Source of the DNA: Streptomyces kebangsaanensis
Lineage (GTDB): Bacteria > Actinomycetota > Actinomycetes > Streptomycetales > Streptomycetaceae
Assembly (NCBI RefSeq): GCF_001906585.1
Contig: NZ_JUJA01000006.1
Span: 1 to 32,319, forward strand
Reading direction: 5' to 3'
DNA length: 32,319 bases
This document shows positions 22,752 to 28,989 of the stretch, piece after piece (within the stretch, counting starts at the first letter, position 1; each line of letters opens with the position of its first letter). The notes beneath the pieces are model-generated. The model had not been told where the DNA came from. It made no database searches and saw nothing but the letters and a program-made list of their open reading frames with translations. Made by a program: the position numbers and the translations under genes.

Positions 22752-22780
22752 AGCATATCTACGCGCGTAGCAGCTGTACA
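22752..22780 (-). promoter_or_regulatory. Nucleoside-regulon operator and leaderless promoter of deoC
   Basis: On the minus strand: -35 TGTACA (22780-22775), 17-bp spacer, -10 TATGCT (22757-22752), six bases, then GTG 22745. The perfect palindrome CTACGCGCGTAG (22759-22770) occupies most of the spacer. This is the clearest promoter-operator overlap of the four copies. Confidence 0.82.
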
Positions 22781-22830
22781 GCCCCGAGGCTCATCTCATC
22801 CACTTCGGGGCGTCGGGCACAATCGGGGCC

Positions 22831-23577
22831 ATGACGACGCCCGAGCACGAGTCCAGCGCGCCGCAGCCGCAGAGCCCCGAGAGCAGGGACCGGGTCTTCC
22901 GGTCGTCCGCAGGCATCGCGGGCGGTGCCCTGCTGCTCGCCATCGTCGGGTGGCTGGGCGTCGACGCGCTGGTCACCGGAGGGGGCCGTGTCCCGTGGCT
23001 GGCGCTCGCCGCGATGATCCTCGTCGTGCCGCTCGTGGTCGCCTTCACCCTGCGGCCCGCCGTGTACGTCAACGCCGAGCGGCTGCGCGTCCGCAACCCC
23101 TTCCGCGTGATCGTGCTGCCCTGGGGCCAGGTCTCCGGGCTGCGCTCCGGCTACTCCAACGAGGTCCTCGACCGGTCCGGCGCCAAGTACCAGCTGTGGG
23201 CACTGCCCGTCTCCCTGCGGGCGCGCAAGCGGGCCGCCCGGCAGGAGGCGCGGGCCGCCGCCGCGGGTGTGCGCGAGGCGGGCGGTGCGGGTGGCGCGGG
23301 GCGGACCGGGGCCGGTGGGCGCGGGGGCAGCGCCTTCGGGTTCGGGGGGCCGGGGCGCGGGTCGGGCGTCAGTGCCGGTGCCGGTGCCGGTGCCGGGGGC
23401 GACGGGCGCATCCGTGCGGAGACCGACCAGTACATGGACGATCTGCGGGAGATGCAGGAACGGTACGGCAATGCCGAGGCCGCCCAGGGCGAGGTGAGCG
23501 TCCGCTGGGCGTACGAGATCGTCGGGCCGGCGGTGGCCGGCGCGGTGGTGCTGGCGATTCTGCTGGCGGTGGGGTGA
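22831..23577 (+). CDS. PH-domain membrane protein
   Basis: This is a 248-residue protein of a type usually annotated as bacterial PH domain-containing. A polar N-terminus (1-25) is followed by two membrane segments (about 27-47 and 54-73). A short PH-like beta region, VYVNAERLRVRNPFRVIVLPWGQVSGLRSGYSNEVL, follows. A Gly/Ala/Arg-rich low-complexity linker (about 145-190) precedes an acidic helix (QYMDDLREMQERYGN) and a final membrane segment (about 228-246). The length is normal for actinobacterial homologues; the linker is probably variable. CACAAT (22818-22823) ends seven bases before the ATG, with no ribosome-binding site, so the mRNA may be leaderless. It is divergent from deoC. Function unknown. 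Confidence 0.82.
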   Translation: MTTPEHESSAPQPQSPESRDRVFRSSAGIAGGALLLAIVGWLGVDALVTGGGRVPWLALAAMILVVPLVVAFTLRPAVYVNAERLRVRNPFRVIVLPWGQVSGLRSGYSNEVLDRSGAKYQLWALPVSLRARKRAARQEARAAAAGVREAGGAGGAGRTGAGGRGGSAFGFGGPGRGSGVSAGAGAGAGGDGRIRAETDQYMDDLREMQERYGNAEAAQGEVSVRWAYEIVGPAVAGAVVLAILLAVG

Positions 23578-23606
23578 CGGGCCCCCGTCGGCGGACCGGG
23601 AACGGG

Positions 23607-23639
23607 AAAGGGTGCCCCTCTGGGTGAGGGGCACCCTTT
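23607..23639. terminator. Bidirectional terminator with T-tract
   Basis: AAAGGGTGCCCCTC (23607-23620) pairs perfectly with GAGGGGCACCCTTT (23626-23639) around TGGGT. The flanking A and T runs make it a standard terminator on both strands, between the PH-domain gene and the phosphomutase gene. Confidence 0.92.
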
Positions 23640-23680
23640 TCGCTTTGTTCCGCCCTGTTCCGCTTCGGTACGGCTGCGGG

Positions 23681-25327
23681 TCAGATGCCGGCGGCCGTGG
23701 ACAGGTCCCGCTTGATCGACTCCAGGAGGCCGGCGGCCTTCGCGCGGGCCGCCGGGAGGCCGGCGTGGGTGCCGACCGGGACCACGACCTCCAGGTAGCA
23801 CTTCAGCTTGGGCTCCGTGCCGCTGGGACGGACCACCACGCGGGCGCCGTCGAGGGTGTAGCGGAGGCCGTCCGTGGGGGGCAGGGTGCCGGTGCCCCGG
23901 GTGAGATCCTCGGAGCGGGTGATGGGCAGGCCCGCGAGTTCGGTCGGGGGCTGCTCGCGCAGGCGGCGCATCGCGTCGGCGATCAGCGAGAGGTCCTGGA
24001 CGCGGACCGAGAGCTGGTCGGTGGCGTGCAGTCCGTGCTCGACGGCGAGGTCGTCGAGGAGGTCCAGGAGGGTGCGGTTCCGTTGTTTCAGGTGTGAGGC
24101 CAGTTCCGTGATCAGCAGGGCCGCGGTGATGCCGTCCTTGTCGCGTACGCCGTCGGGATCCACGCAGTAGCCGAGGGCCTCCTCGTAGCCGTAGCGCAGG
24201 CCCTCCACGCGGGCGATCCACTTGAAGCCGGTGAGGGTTTCCGCGTAGGGCAGGTCCGCCTTCTCGGCGATGCGGCCGAGGAGGGAGGACGACACGATCG
24301 ACTCCGCGAACGTGCCGGTGGCTCCCCGGGCGACCAGGTGGGCGCCCAGGAGTGCGCCGACCTCGTCGCCGCGCAGCATGCGCCAGTCCCCGCCGTCCTT
24401 GACGGCCACGGCGCAGCGGTCCGCGTCCGGGTCGTTGGCGATGATCAGGTCGGGGTCCGTCTCGCGGGCCTTCGCGAACGCCAGGTCCATCGCGCCGGGC
24501 TCCTCCGGGTTGGGGAAGGCCACGGTCGGGAAGTCCGGGTCCGGCTCCGCCTGTTCGGGGACCAGGTCGGGGGCGGGGAAGCCGGCGCGGGCGAAGGCGG
24601 CGAGGAGGGTGTCCTTGCCGACGCCGTGCATCGCCGTGTAGACGGTGCGGGCGGTGCGCGGGGAGCCGGGGCTCAGCACGGCGTCCGTGCGGGCGAGGTA
24701 GGCGTCGTGGACGTCCTCGCCGAGGGTCTCCCAGCCGGAGTCCGGGCGGGGGACGTCGGCGAGGGCGGTGATCGCGTCGATCTCGGCGGCGATGCCGGCG
24801 TCGGCGGGCGGGACGATCTGGGAGCCGTCGCCCAGGTAGACCTTGTAGCCGTTGTCGCGGGGCGGGTTGTGGCTGGCGGTGACCTCCACGCCGGCGACCG
24901 CGCCGAGGTGCCGGATGGCGAAGGCGAGGACGGGGGTGGGGAGGGGGCGGGGGAGCACGGCGGCGCGCAGGCCGGCGCCGGTCATGACGGCGGCGGTGTC
25001 GCGGGCGAAGTCCTCGGACTTGTGGCGGGCGTCGTAGCCGATGACGACGAGGCCTGCGTTCTCGTCCCCGTGGGGGGTCCCGTTGTTCTTCAGGTACGCG
25101 GCGAGGCCGGCGGCGGCCCGGATGACGACGGAGCGGTTCATGCGCAGGGGGCCGGCGCCGAGTTCGCCGCGCAGGCCGGCGGTGCCGAACTGGAGGGTGC
25201 CGGCGAAGCGGGCGGCGAGTTCCTTGACGTCCTCGGTGTCGATGAGGCGGGCGAGTTCGTCACGGGTGTCCGGGTCGGGGTCCTCGGCGAGCCACGCCTT
25301 GGCCCTTGCGATGAGGTCGTCGTGCAC
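23681..25327 (-). CDS. Phosphohexomutase/phosphopentomutase (PGM2-like)
   Basis: This is a 548-residue alpha-D-phosphohexomutase superfamily enzyme. Landmarks: FGTAGLRGELGAG (about 47-59), the phosphoserine loop TASHNP (Ser152), the metal loop DPDADR (299-304), a sugar-binding GYEEALGY, and the phosphate-binding RPSGTEPK near the C-terminus. The length and the EEALGY/FGTAGLRG pattern fit the PGM2/PMM group, several of which act as phosphopentomutases. Because no deoB-type gene is visible and the neighbours are PNP and deoC, conversion of (deoxy)ribose-1-phosphate to 5-phosphate is the likely role. Phosphomannomutase/phosphoglucomutase remains possible. It starts at GTG 25327 with only a weak AGAGG upstream and lies 347 bases after PNP. 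Confidence 0.9.
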   Translation of the reverse strand: MHDDLIARAKAWLAEDPDPDTRDELARLIDTEDVKELAARFAGTLQFGTAGLRGELGAGPLRMNRSVVIRAAAGLAAYLKNNGTPHGDENAGLVVIGYDARHKSEDFARDTAAVMTGAGLRAAVLPRPLPTPVLAFAIRHLGAVAGVEVTASHNPPRDNGYKVYLGDGSQIVPPADAGIAAEIDAITALADVPRPDSGWETLGEDVHDAYLARTDAVLSPGSPRTARTVYTAMHGVGKDTLLAAFARAGFPAPDLVPEQAEPDPDFPTVAFPNPEEPGAMDLAFAKARETDPDLIIANDPDADRCAVAVKDGGDWRMLRGDEVGALLGAHLVARGATGTFAESIVSSSLLGRIAEKADLPYAETLTGFKWIARVEGLRYGYEEALGYCVDPDGVRDKDGITAALLITELASHLKQRNRTLLDLLDDLAVEHGLHATDQLSVRVQDLSLIADAMRRLREQPPTELAGLPITRSEDLTRGTGTLPPTDGLRYTLDGARVVVRPSGTEPKLKCYLEVVVPVGTHAGLPAARAKAAGLLESIKRDLSTAAGI

Positions 25328-25423
25328 GGTTCCGTCAGCCTCTCGTGTGGTGGTGCGGGGGCCTCCGGCGGTTCGGGCCGGGGCCTGCGGTGTGTGGGTG
25401 GGGCGGGGCCGTGGGGTGCGGGG

Positions 25424-25505
25424 GCCTCCGGCGGTGGGTGCGGGTGCGCCCGCGGTGTGTGGGTGCCTCCGGCGGTGGGTGCGGGTGCGCCCGCGGTGTG
25501 TGGGT
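25424..25505. repeat. Two perfect 41-bp tandem repeats
   Basis: A 41-bp unit beginning GCCTCCGGCGGTGGGTGCGG is repeated exactly at 25424-25464 and 25465-25505, each copy containing the hairpin GCGGG-TGCG-CCCGC. A partial copy of its start lies at 25361. A second repeat, beginning TGTGTGGGTGGGGCGGGGCC, is present on both sides (from 25391 and again leading into 25511). I see no gene in the 347-base gap 25328-25674. Confidence 0.85.
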
Positions 25506-25510
25506 GGGGC

Positions 25511-25626
25511 GGGGCCGTGGGGGTGCGTCCAGCCCGCCGCGCACGGGCGTACTGCTGTGGGCTGCCACGGCCGGCCTGGGCAGGGACGAAGTGTGCGGCG
25601 GGCTGTGGACGCACCCCCACGGCCCC
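25511..25626. repeat. Very long inverted repeat downstream of PNP
   Basis: The left arm 25511-25544 pairs with the right arm 25591-25626. The outer 20 bp are perfect (GGGGCCGTGGGG then GTGCGTCC), followed by a two-base bulge on the right arm, AGCCCGCCGC perfectly paired, one G-T wobble and CAC. The total is about 34 bp around a 46-nt loop. On the minus strand it begins 48 bases past the PNP stop. It could be a terminator, an RNA-stability element, or a miniature inverted-repeat element. No transposase or clear target duplication is seen. Confidence 0.85.
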
Positions 25627-25674
25627 TTCCGCCGTCGTGCGGCCGTCCTGTCGTCGGGGGTGCTGTCCGGTTCC

Positions 25675-26499
25675 TTACAGGCGGTCCAGTACCCGGGTCA
25701 GGAGGGAGCCCATGCGGGTGGCGCTGTCCCGGCCCGCCTGGAGGACCTCCTCGTGGTTGAGGGGTTCGCCGGTCATGCCGGCGGCGAGGTTGGTGACCAG
25801 GGAGATGCCGAGGACCTCGGCGCCGGCCTCGCGGGCGGCGATGGCCTCCAGGACCGTGGACATGCCGACCAGGTCCGCGCCGATGACGCGGGCCATGCGG
25901 ATCTCGGCCGGCGTCTCATAGTGCGGGCCGGGGAACTGGGCGTAGACGCCCTCCTCGAGGGTGGGGTCGACCTCCTTGCACAGGGCGCGCAGGCGGGGGG
26001 AGTAGAGGTCGGTGAGGTCGACGAAGTTGGCGCCGACGATCGGGGAGGTGGCCGTCAGGTTGATGTGGTCGCTGATCAGCACGGGCTGGCCGGGGCGCAT
26101 GCCCTCGCGCAGGCCGCCGCAGCCGTTGGTGAGCACGATCGTCTTGCATCCGGCCGAGACGGCGGTGCGCACGCCGTGGGCCACGGCGGCCACGCCCCGG
26201 CCCTCGTAGTAGTGGGTGCGGCCGAGGAAGACCAGGGCGCGCTTGTTCCCGATGGCGTACGAGCGGATCTTGCCGCCGTGGCCCTCCACCGCCGGCGGCG
26301 GGAATCCGGGCAGCTCGGTGACCTGGAGCTCGGCGTCGGGGGTCCCCAGGGCGTCGACGGCCGGAGCCCAGCCGGAGCCCATCACGAGGGCGACGTCGTG
26401 GGTCTCGGCACCGGTGAGTTCCCGCAGGCGCGTGGCGGCGGCGTCGGCGGCGGCGTAGGGGTCGCCCTGGAGGTCGTCCGGAAGGAGAGATGCGTTCAC
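25675..26499 (-). CDS. Purine nucleoside phosphorylase (trimeric type)
   Basis: This is a 274-residue PNP of the high-similarity (trimeric, inosine/guanosine-specific) class. Motifs: the phosphate loop GSGW (41-44), GRTHYYEG (phosphate and substrate His), NGCGGL, the purine-site [14 protein letters not shown], the ribose-site [14 protein letters not shown], and VTNLAAGM with the base-binding Asn. It splits inosine, guanosine and their deoxy forms, following adenosine deamination by Add. GTG 26499 is the first codon after a TACCCT -10 by seven bases, so the mRNA is probably leaderless. The GTG also overlaps the stop of the RelE-like ORF (GTGA). The operator at 26525-26536 lies just upstream, inside that ORF. 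Confidence 0.94.
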   Translation of the reverse strand: MNASLLPDDLQGDPYAAADAAATRLRELTGAETHDVALVMGSGWAPAVDALGTPDAELQVTELPGFPPPAVEGHGGKIRSYAIGNKRALVFLGRTHYYEGRGVAAVAHGVRTAVSAGCKTIVLTNGCGGLREGMRPGQPVLISDHINLTATSPIVGANFVDLTDLYSPRLRALCKEVDPTLEEGVYAQFPGPHYETPAEIRMARVIGADLVGMSTVLEAIAAREAGAEVLGISLVTNLAAGMTGEPLNHEEVLQAGRDSATRMGSLLTRVLDRL

Positions 26500-26849
26500 G
26501 TCGTCGAGGGTATCCGGTATTCGCCTACGCGCGTAGATGACGGAGGGTGCGGGAATGAGATCGTTGTCTTGTCGTTTCCGACGAGGACGTCTTCTTCATG
26601 GAAGACCGCTACGACGAGAATCACCAGCCGCGCTCGGCTGACCGTGTACCTCACCAGGATGTCCCGCGTGAGGCGGATCGTGCGCTCGGCGCCGGTGGAG
26701 CCGACGGGACGCGAGACGGTCGGGAAAGGGTCGCCCGCCAGGAGTGCGACGCCCTTGTCGAAGGCAGCCCGGCGGCGGTCGCCGAGTCCGTCTCGGGCCC
26801 TGGTGGCCTGCACGGTGAAGTGGGTCTCGTACGGGGGTGTGCGGGCCAT
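26496..26849 (-). CDS. RelE/ParE-like small protein, no visible antitoxin
   Basis: This is a 117-residue protein resembling the RelE/ParE toxin fold. A helical N-terminal half ([34 protein letters not shown]) is followed by strands [23 protein letters not shown] and [16 protein letters not shown] 26849 is preceded by GGAGAG. The last ~20 residues are encoded by DNA that also forms the PNP operator and promoter, and its stop overlaps the PNP start. No small antitoxin-like ORF is seen on either side, so a toxin role is doubtful; it may be a solitary or domesticated relative. Transcription into PNP could give a second, unregulated route to PNP expression. Confidence 0.65.
   Translation of the reverse strand: MARTPPYETHFTVQATRARDGLGDRRRAAFDKGVALLAGDPFPTVSRPVGSTGAERTIRLTRDILVRYTVSRARLVILVVAVFHEEDVLVGNDKTTISFPHPPSSTRVGEYRIPSTT
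26507..26536 (-). promoter_or_regulatory. Nucleoside-regulon operator and leaderless promoter of PNP
   Basis: The perfect palindrome CTACGCGCGTAG is at 26525-26536. On the minus strand it is followed after 12 bases by the -10 TACCCT (26512-26507), then seven bases to GTG 26499. It overlaps the expected -35 position. It also lies within codons of the RelE-like ORF (Ser-Thr-Arg-Val). Confidence 0.75.
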
Positions 26850-26898
26850 GTGCTCTCCGGGCGGTGCGGGGACGGCCCCACGGTAGGGGGTGGGACCG

Positions 26899-27336
26899 TC
26901 AGCACGGTCTCTTGCGCAGCTCCATCACGTAATCGTGTGGTGCTCCCGCCGATTCCGCCGCGTCGGCGATCTCGCCGAGGTAGCGGGCGGAGGGGAGGCC
27001 GCCCTCGTAGGCGTTGAGGACGTAGGTCCAGGCCGGCTCCTCGCCGTCGAGGGTGTGGGCGCGGACGCGTGTGCGCCGGTAGAGGTCCAGGCCCACGCCC
27101 ACCCAGCGGTCGAGGGCGTCCTCGTCCATGGGGGCGATGTCGTACAGCGCGACGAAGACCTGCGAGAGCGGGTCCTCGACGAGCGTGGCCAGCGCGCCCT
27201 CCCAGCCCATGTGCTCGCCCCCGAAGGTCAGCCGCCAGCCGTTCAGCCAGCCCGTGGCGCGCAGCGGCGAGTGCGGGGCGCGGCGGGACATCAGCCGCGC
27301 GTCGAGGTTGCCGGCGTACGCGGCGTAGAGCGACAT
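26899..27336 (-). CDS. Gamma-glutamylcyclotransferase-like protein, catalytic Glu replaced
   Basis: This is a 145-residue protein of the AIG2/GGCT fold. The N-terminal loop YAAYAGNLD corresponds to the substrate-binding YGSNL motif. WRLTFGGEHMGWEGALATLVED, VFVALYDI and the final helix ARYLGEIADAAESAGAPHDYV fit the family. In characterised GGCT enzymes an acid lies in an LDxxEG segment; here the segment is LDRWVGV, with Val79 (GTG codon) where Glu is expected. So cyclotransferase activity is uncertain. ATG 27336 is preceded exactly six bases away by TACGCT (27348-27343), suggesting a leaderless transcript. The gene is divergent from lpdA and 49 bases upstream of the RelE-like ORF. Confidence 0.78.
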   Translation of the reverse strand: MSLYAAYAGNLDARLMSRRAPHSPLRATGWLNGWRLTFGGEHMGWEGALATLVEDPLSQVFVALYDIAPMDEDALDRWVGVGLDLYRRTRVRAHTLDGEEPAWTYVLNAYEGGLPSARYLGEIADAAESAGAPHDYVMELRKRPC

Positions 27337-27342
27337 GGGTCG

Positions 27343-27348
27343 AGCGTA
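27343..27348 (-). promoter_or_regulatory. -10 element of the GGCT-like gene
   Basis: TACGCT on the minus strand fits TANNNT and ends six bases before ATG 27336, with no ribosome-binding site between. No good -35 is seen. Confidence 0.5.
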
Positions 27349-27449
27349 CGGCAGCGGTGCGCTCGCCCCGCCGATCTCGGGGACCACGGAAAACGGGCGG
27401 TCGCGCCCCGGGGCGGTAGCACCTTGAGCGGTGCGGGACAATGGGGTAC

Positions 27450-28889
27450 GTGACTCGGATCGTGATCATCGGTGGTGGACCCGGCGGCTACGAAGCGGCG
27501 CTGGTGGCGGCGCAGCTCGGCGCGGAGGTGACCGTCGTCGACTGCGACGGTCTGGGCGGAGCGTCGGTACTGACCGACTGCGTGCCGTCGAAGACGCTCA
27601 TCGCCACGGCCGAGGTGATGACCACCTTCGACTCGTCGTACCAGGAACTGGGGATCATCGTCGCCGACGACACTCCCCCGATGGAGCAGTCCGCCCGGGT
27701 GGTGGGCGTCGACCTGGGGAAGGTCAACCGCCGTGTGAAGCGGCTGGCGCTCGCCCAGTCCCACGACATCACCGCGTCCGTGACGCGCGCCGGCGCCCGG
27801 GTGATGCGCGGGCGCGGCCGGCTGGAGGGCATGCAGGCGCTCGACGGTTCGCGGAAGGTCGTCGTCACGGCGGCGGACGGCAGCGAGGAGACGCTCACCG
27901 CGGACGCGGTGCTCATCGCGACCGGCGGGCACCCGCGCGAGCTGCCCGACGCCCAGCCGGACGGCGAGCGCATCCTGACCTGGACCCAGGTCTACGACCT
28001 CACCGAGCTGCCCGAGGAGCTCATCGTGGTGGGCTCCGGCGTGACCGGTGCCGAGTTCGCCGGTGCCTACCAGGCGCTCGGGTCGAAGGTCACGCTGGTG
28101 TCGTCCCGGGACCGCGTGCTGCCGGGCGAGGACCCGGACGCGGCGGCCGTGCTGGAGGACGTCTTCCGGCGCCGCGGCATGAACGTCATGGCGCGCTCGC
28201 GGGCCGCCGCGGCCAAGCGGGTCGGGGACCGGGTGGAGGTGACCCTGGCCGACGGGCGCGTCATCACCGGCTCGCACTGCCTGATGGCCGTCGGCGCCAT
28301 CCCGAACAGCGCGGGGCTGGGCCTGGAGGAGGCCGGCGTCAAGCTGCGCGATTCCGGTCACATCTGGACCGACAAGGTGTCGCGCACGACGGCTCCGGGC
28401 GTGTACGCGGCCGGTGACGTGACCGGTGTCTTCGCGCTGGCGTCGGTGGCGGCGATGCAGGGACGTATCGCCATGTACCACTTCCTGGGCGACGCGGTGG
28501 CCCCGCTGAACCTCAAGACGGTCTCGGCCAACGTCTTCACCGACCCCGAGATCGCCACCGTCGGCTACAGCCAGGCCGACGTGGACGCCGGCAAGATCGA
28601 CGCCTGCTGCGTGAAGCTGCCGCTGCTGCGCAACCCGCGCGCCAAGATGCAGGGCATCCGGGACGGCTTCGTCAAGATCTTCTGCCGGCCGGGCACGGGC
28701 ATCGTGGTCGGCGGCGTGGTCGTGGCGCCGCGCGCCTCGGAACTCATCCACCCCATCTCGATCGCCGTCGACAACAACCTGACGGTCGAACAGGTCGCGA
28801 ACGCCTTCACCGTCTACCCCTCGCTGTCGGGTTCGATCGCCGAGGTGGCCCGGCAGTTGCACACGCGCAAGACGACGGGCGAGGGATAG
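27450..28889 (+). CDS. lpdA: LpdA-type NAD(P)H-quinone dehydrogenase flavoprotein
   Basis: This is a 479-residue two-dinucleotide-binding flavoprotein. The FAD site IIGGGPGGYEAALVAAQ (about 5-21) and a second dinucleotide site IVVGSGVTGAEFA are present, as is the GVYAAGDVTGVFALA FAD element. The active-site helix reads GLGGASVLTDCVPSKT: only the second Cys of the disulfide-reductase CxxxxC pair remains. This matches the LpdA/quinone-reductase branch (as in Mycobacterium tuberculosis LpdA) rather than true lipoamide dehydrogenase. The C-terminal dimer domain is present, but the catalytic His-Pro region is altered (ELIHPISIAVDNNLTVEQV). GTG 27450 lies seven bases after GACAAT; ATG 27441 is an alternative. 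It is divergent from the GGCT-like gene. Role: membrane or soluble redox defence, inferred. Confidence 0.88.
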   Translation: MTRIVIIGGGPGGYEAALVAAQLGAEVTVVDCDGLGGASVLTDCVPSKTLIATAEVMTTFDSSYQELGIIVADDTPPMEQSARVVGVDLGKVNRRVKRLALAQSHDITASVTRAGARVMRGRGRLEGMQALDGSRKVVVTAADGSEETLTADAVLIATGGHPRELPDAQPDGERILTWTQVYDLTELPEELIVVGSGVTGAEFAGAYQALGSKVTLVSSRDRVLPGEDPDAAAVLEDVFRRRGMNVMARSRAAAAKRVGDRVEVTLADGRVITGSHCLMAVGAIPNSAGLGLEEAGVKLRDSGHIWTDKVSRTTAPGVYAAGDVTGVFALASVAAMQGRIAMYHFLGDAVAPLNLKTVSANVFTDPEIATVGYSQADVDAGKIDACCVKLPLLRNPRAKMQGIRDGFVKIFCRPGTGIVVGGVVVAPRASELIHPISIAVDNNLTVEQVANAFTVYPSLSGSIAEVARQLHTRKTTGEG

Positions 28890-28901
28890 GGCGGTCCCTA
28901 T
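28886..28901 (+). terminator. Short hairpin at the lpdA stop codon
   Basis: ATAGGG (28886-28891, containing the TAG stop) pairs with CCCTAT (28896-28901) around CGGT. The stem is short, so it is a weak terminator candidate. Confidence 0.4.
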
Positions 28902-28931
28902 ACCACTTCGCGTCCTGCTGTGCGAACAACT

Positions 28932-28982
28932 TCTGCTATTCGGCGCAAACCGCTGAAAGCAGACGGTCGCTGGCATTACTGT
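28932..28982 (+). promoter_or_regulatory. deoR promoter with overlapping dyad
   Basis: -35-like CTGAAA (28953-28958), 18-bp spacer, -10 TACTGT (28977-28982), seven bases to GTG 28990. A dyad of TCTGCT and TTCGGCG (28932-28945) against CGCTGAA and AGCAGA (28951-28963) covers the -35, with one bulge and one G-T pair. It is a candidate autoregulatory operator and is unlike CTACGCGCGTAG. Confidence 0.55.
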
Positions 28983-28989
28983 CAGTTTC

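Noticed and set aside
25424..25505. CRISPR-like repeats
   Set aside because: There are only two adjacent identical units with no spacers, and no cas genes are present.
25511..25626. Insertion sequence
   Set aside because: Long inverted arms are present but the interior is only 46 bases, there is no transposase, and no target-site duplication was seen; kept as a repeat only.
25345..26886. 513-codon plus-strand frame across the tandem repeats and PNP
   Set aside because: It is Gly/Val/Asp-rich shadow coding opposite PNP and runs through non-coding repeats.
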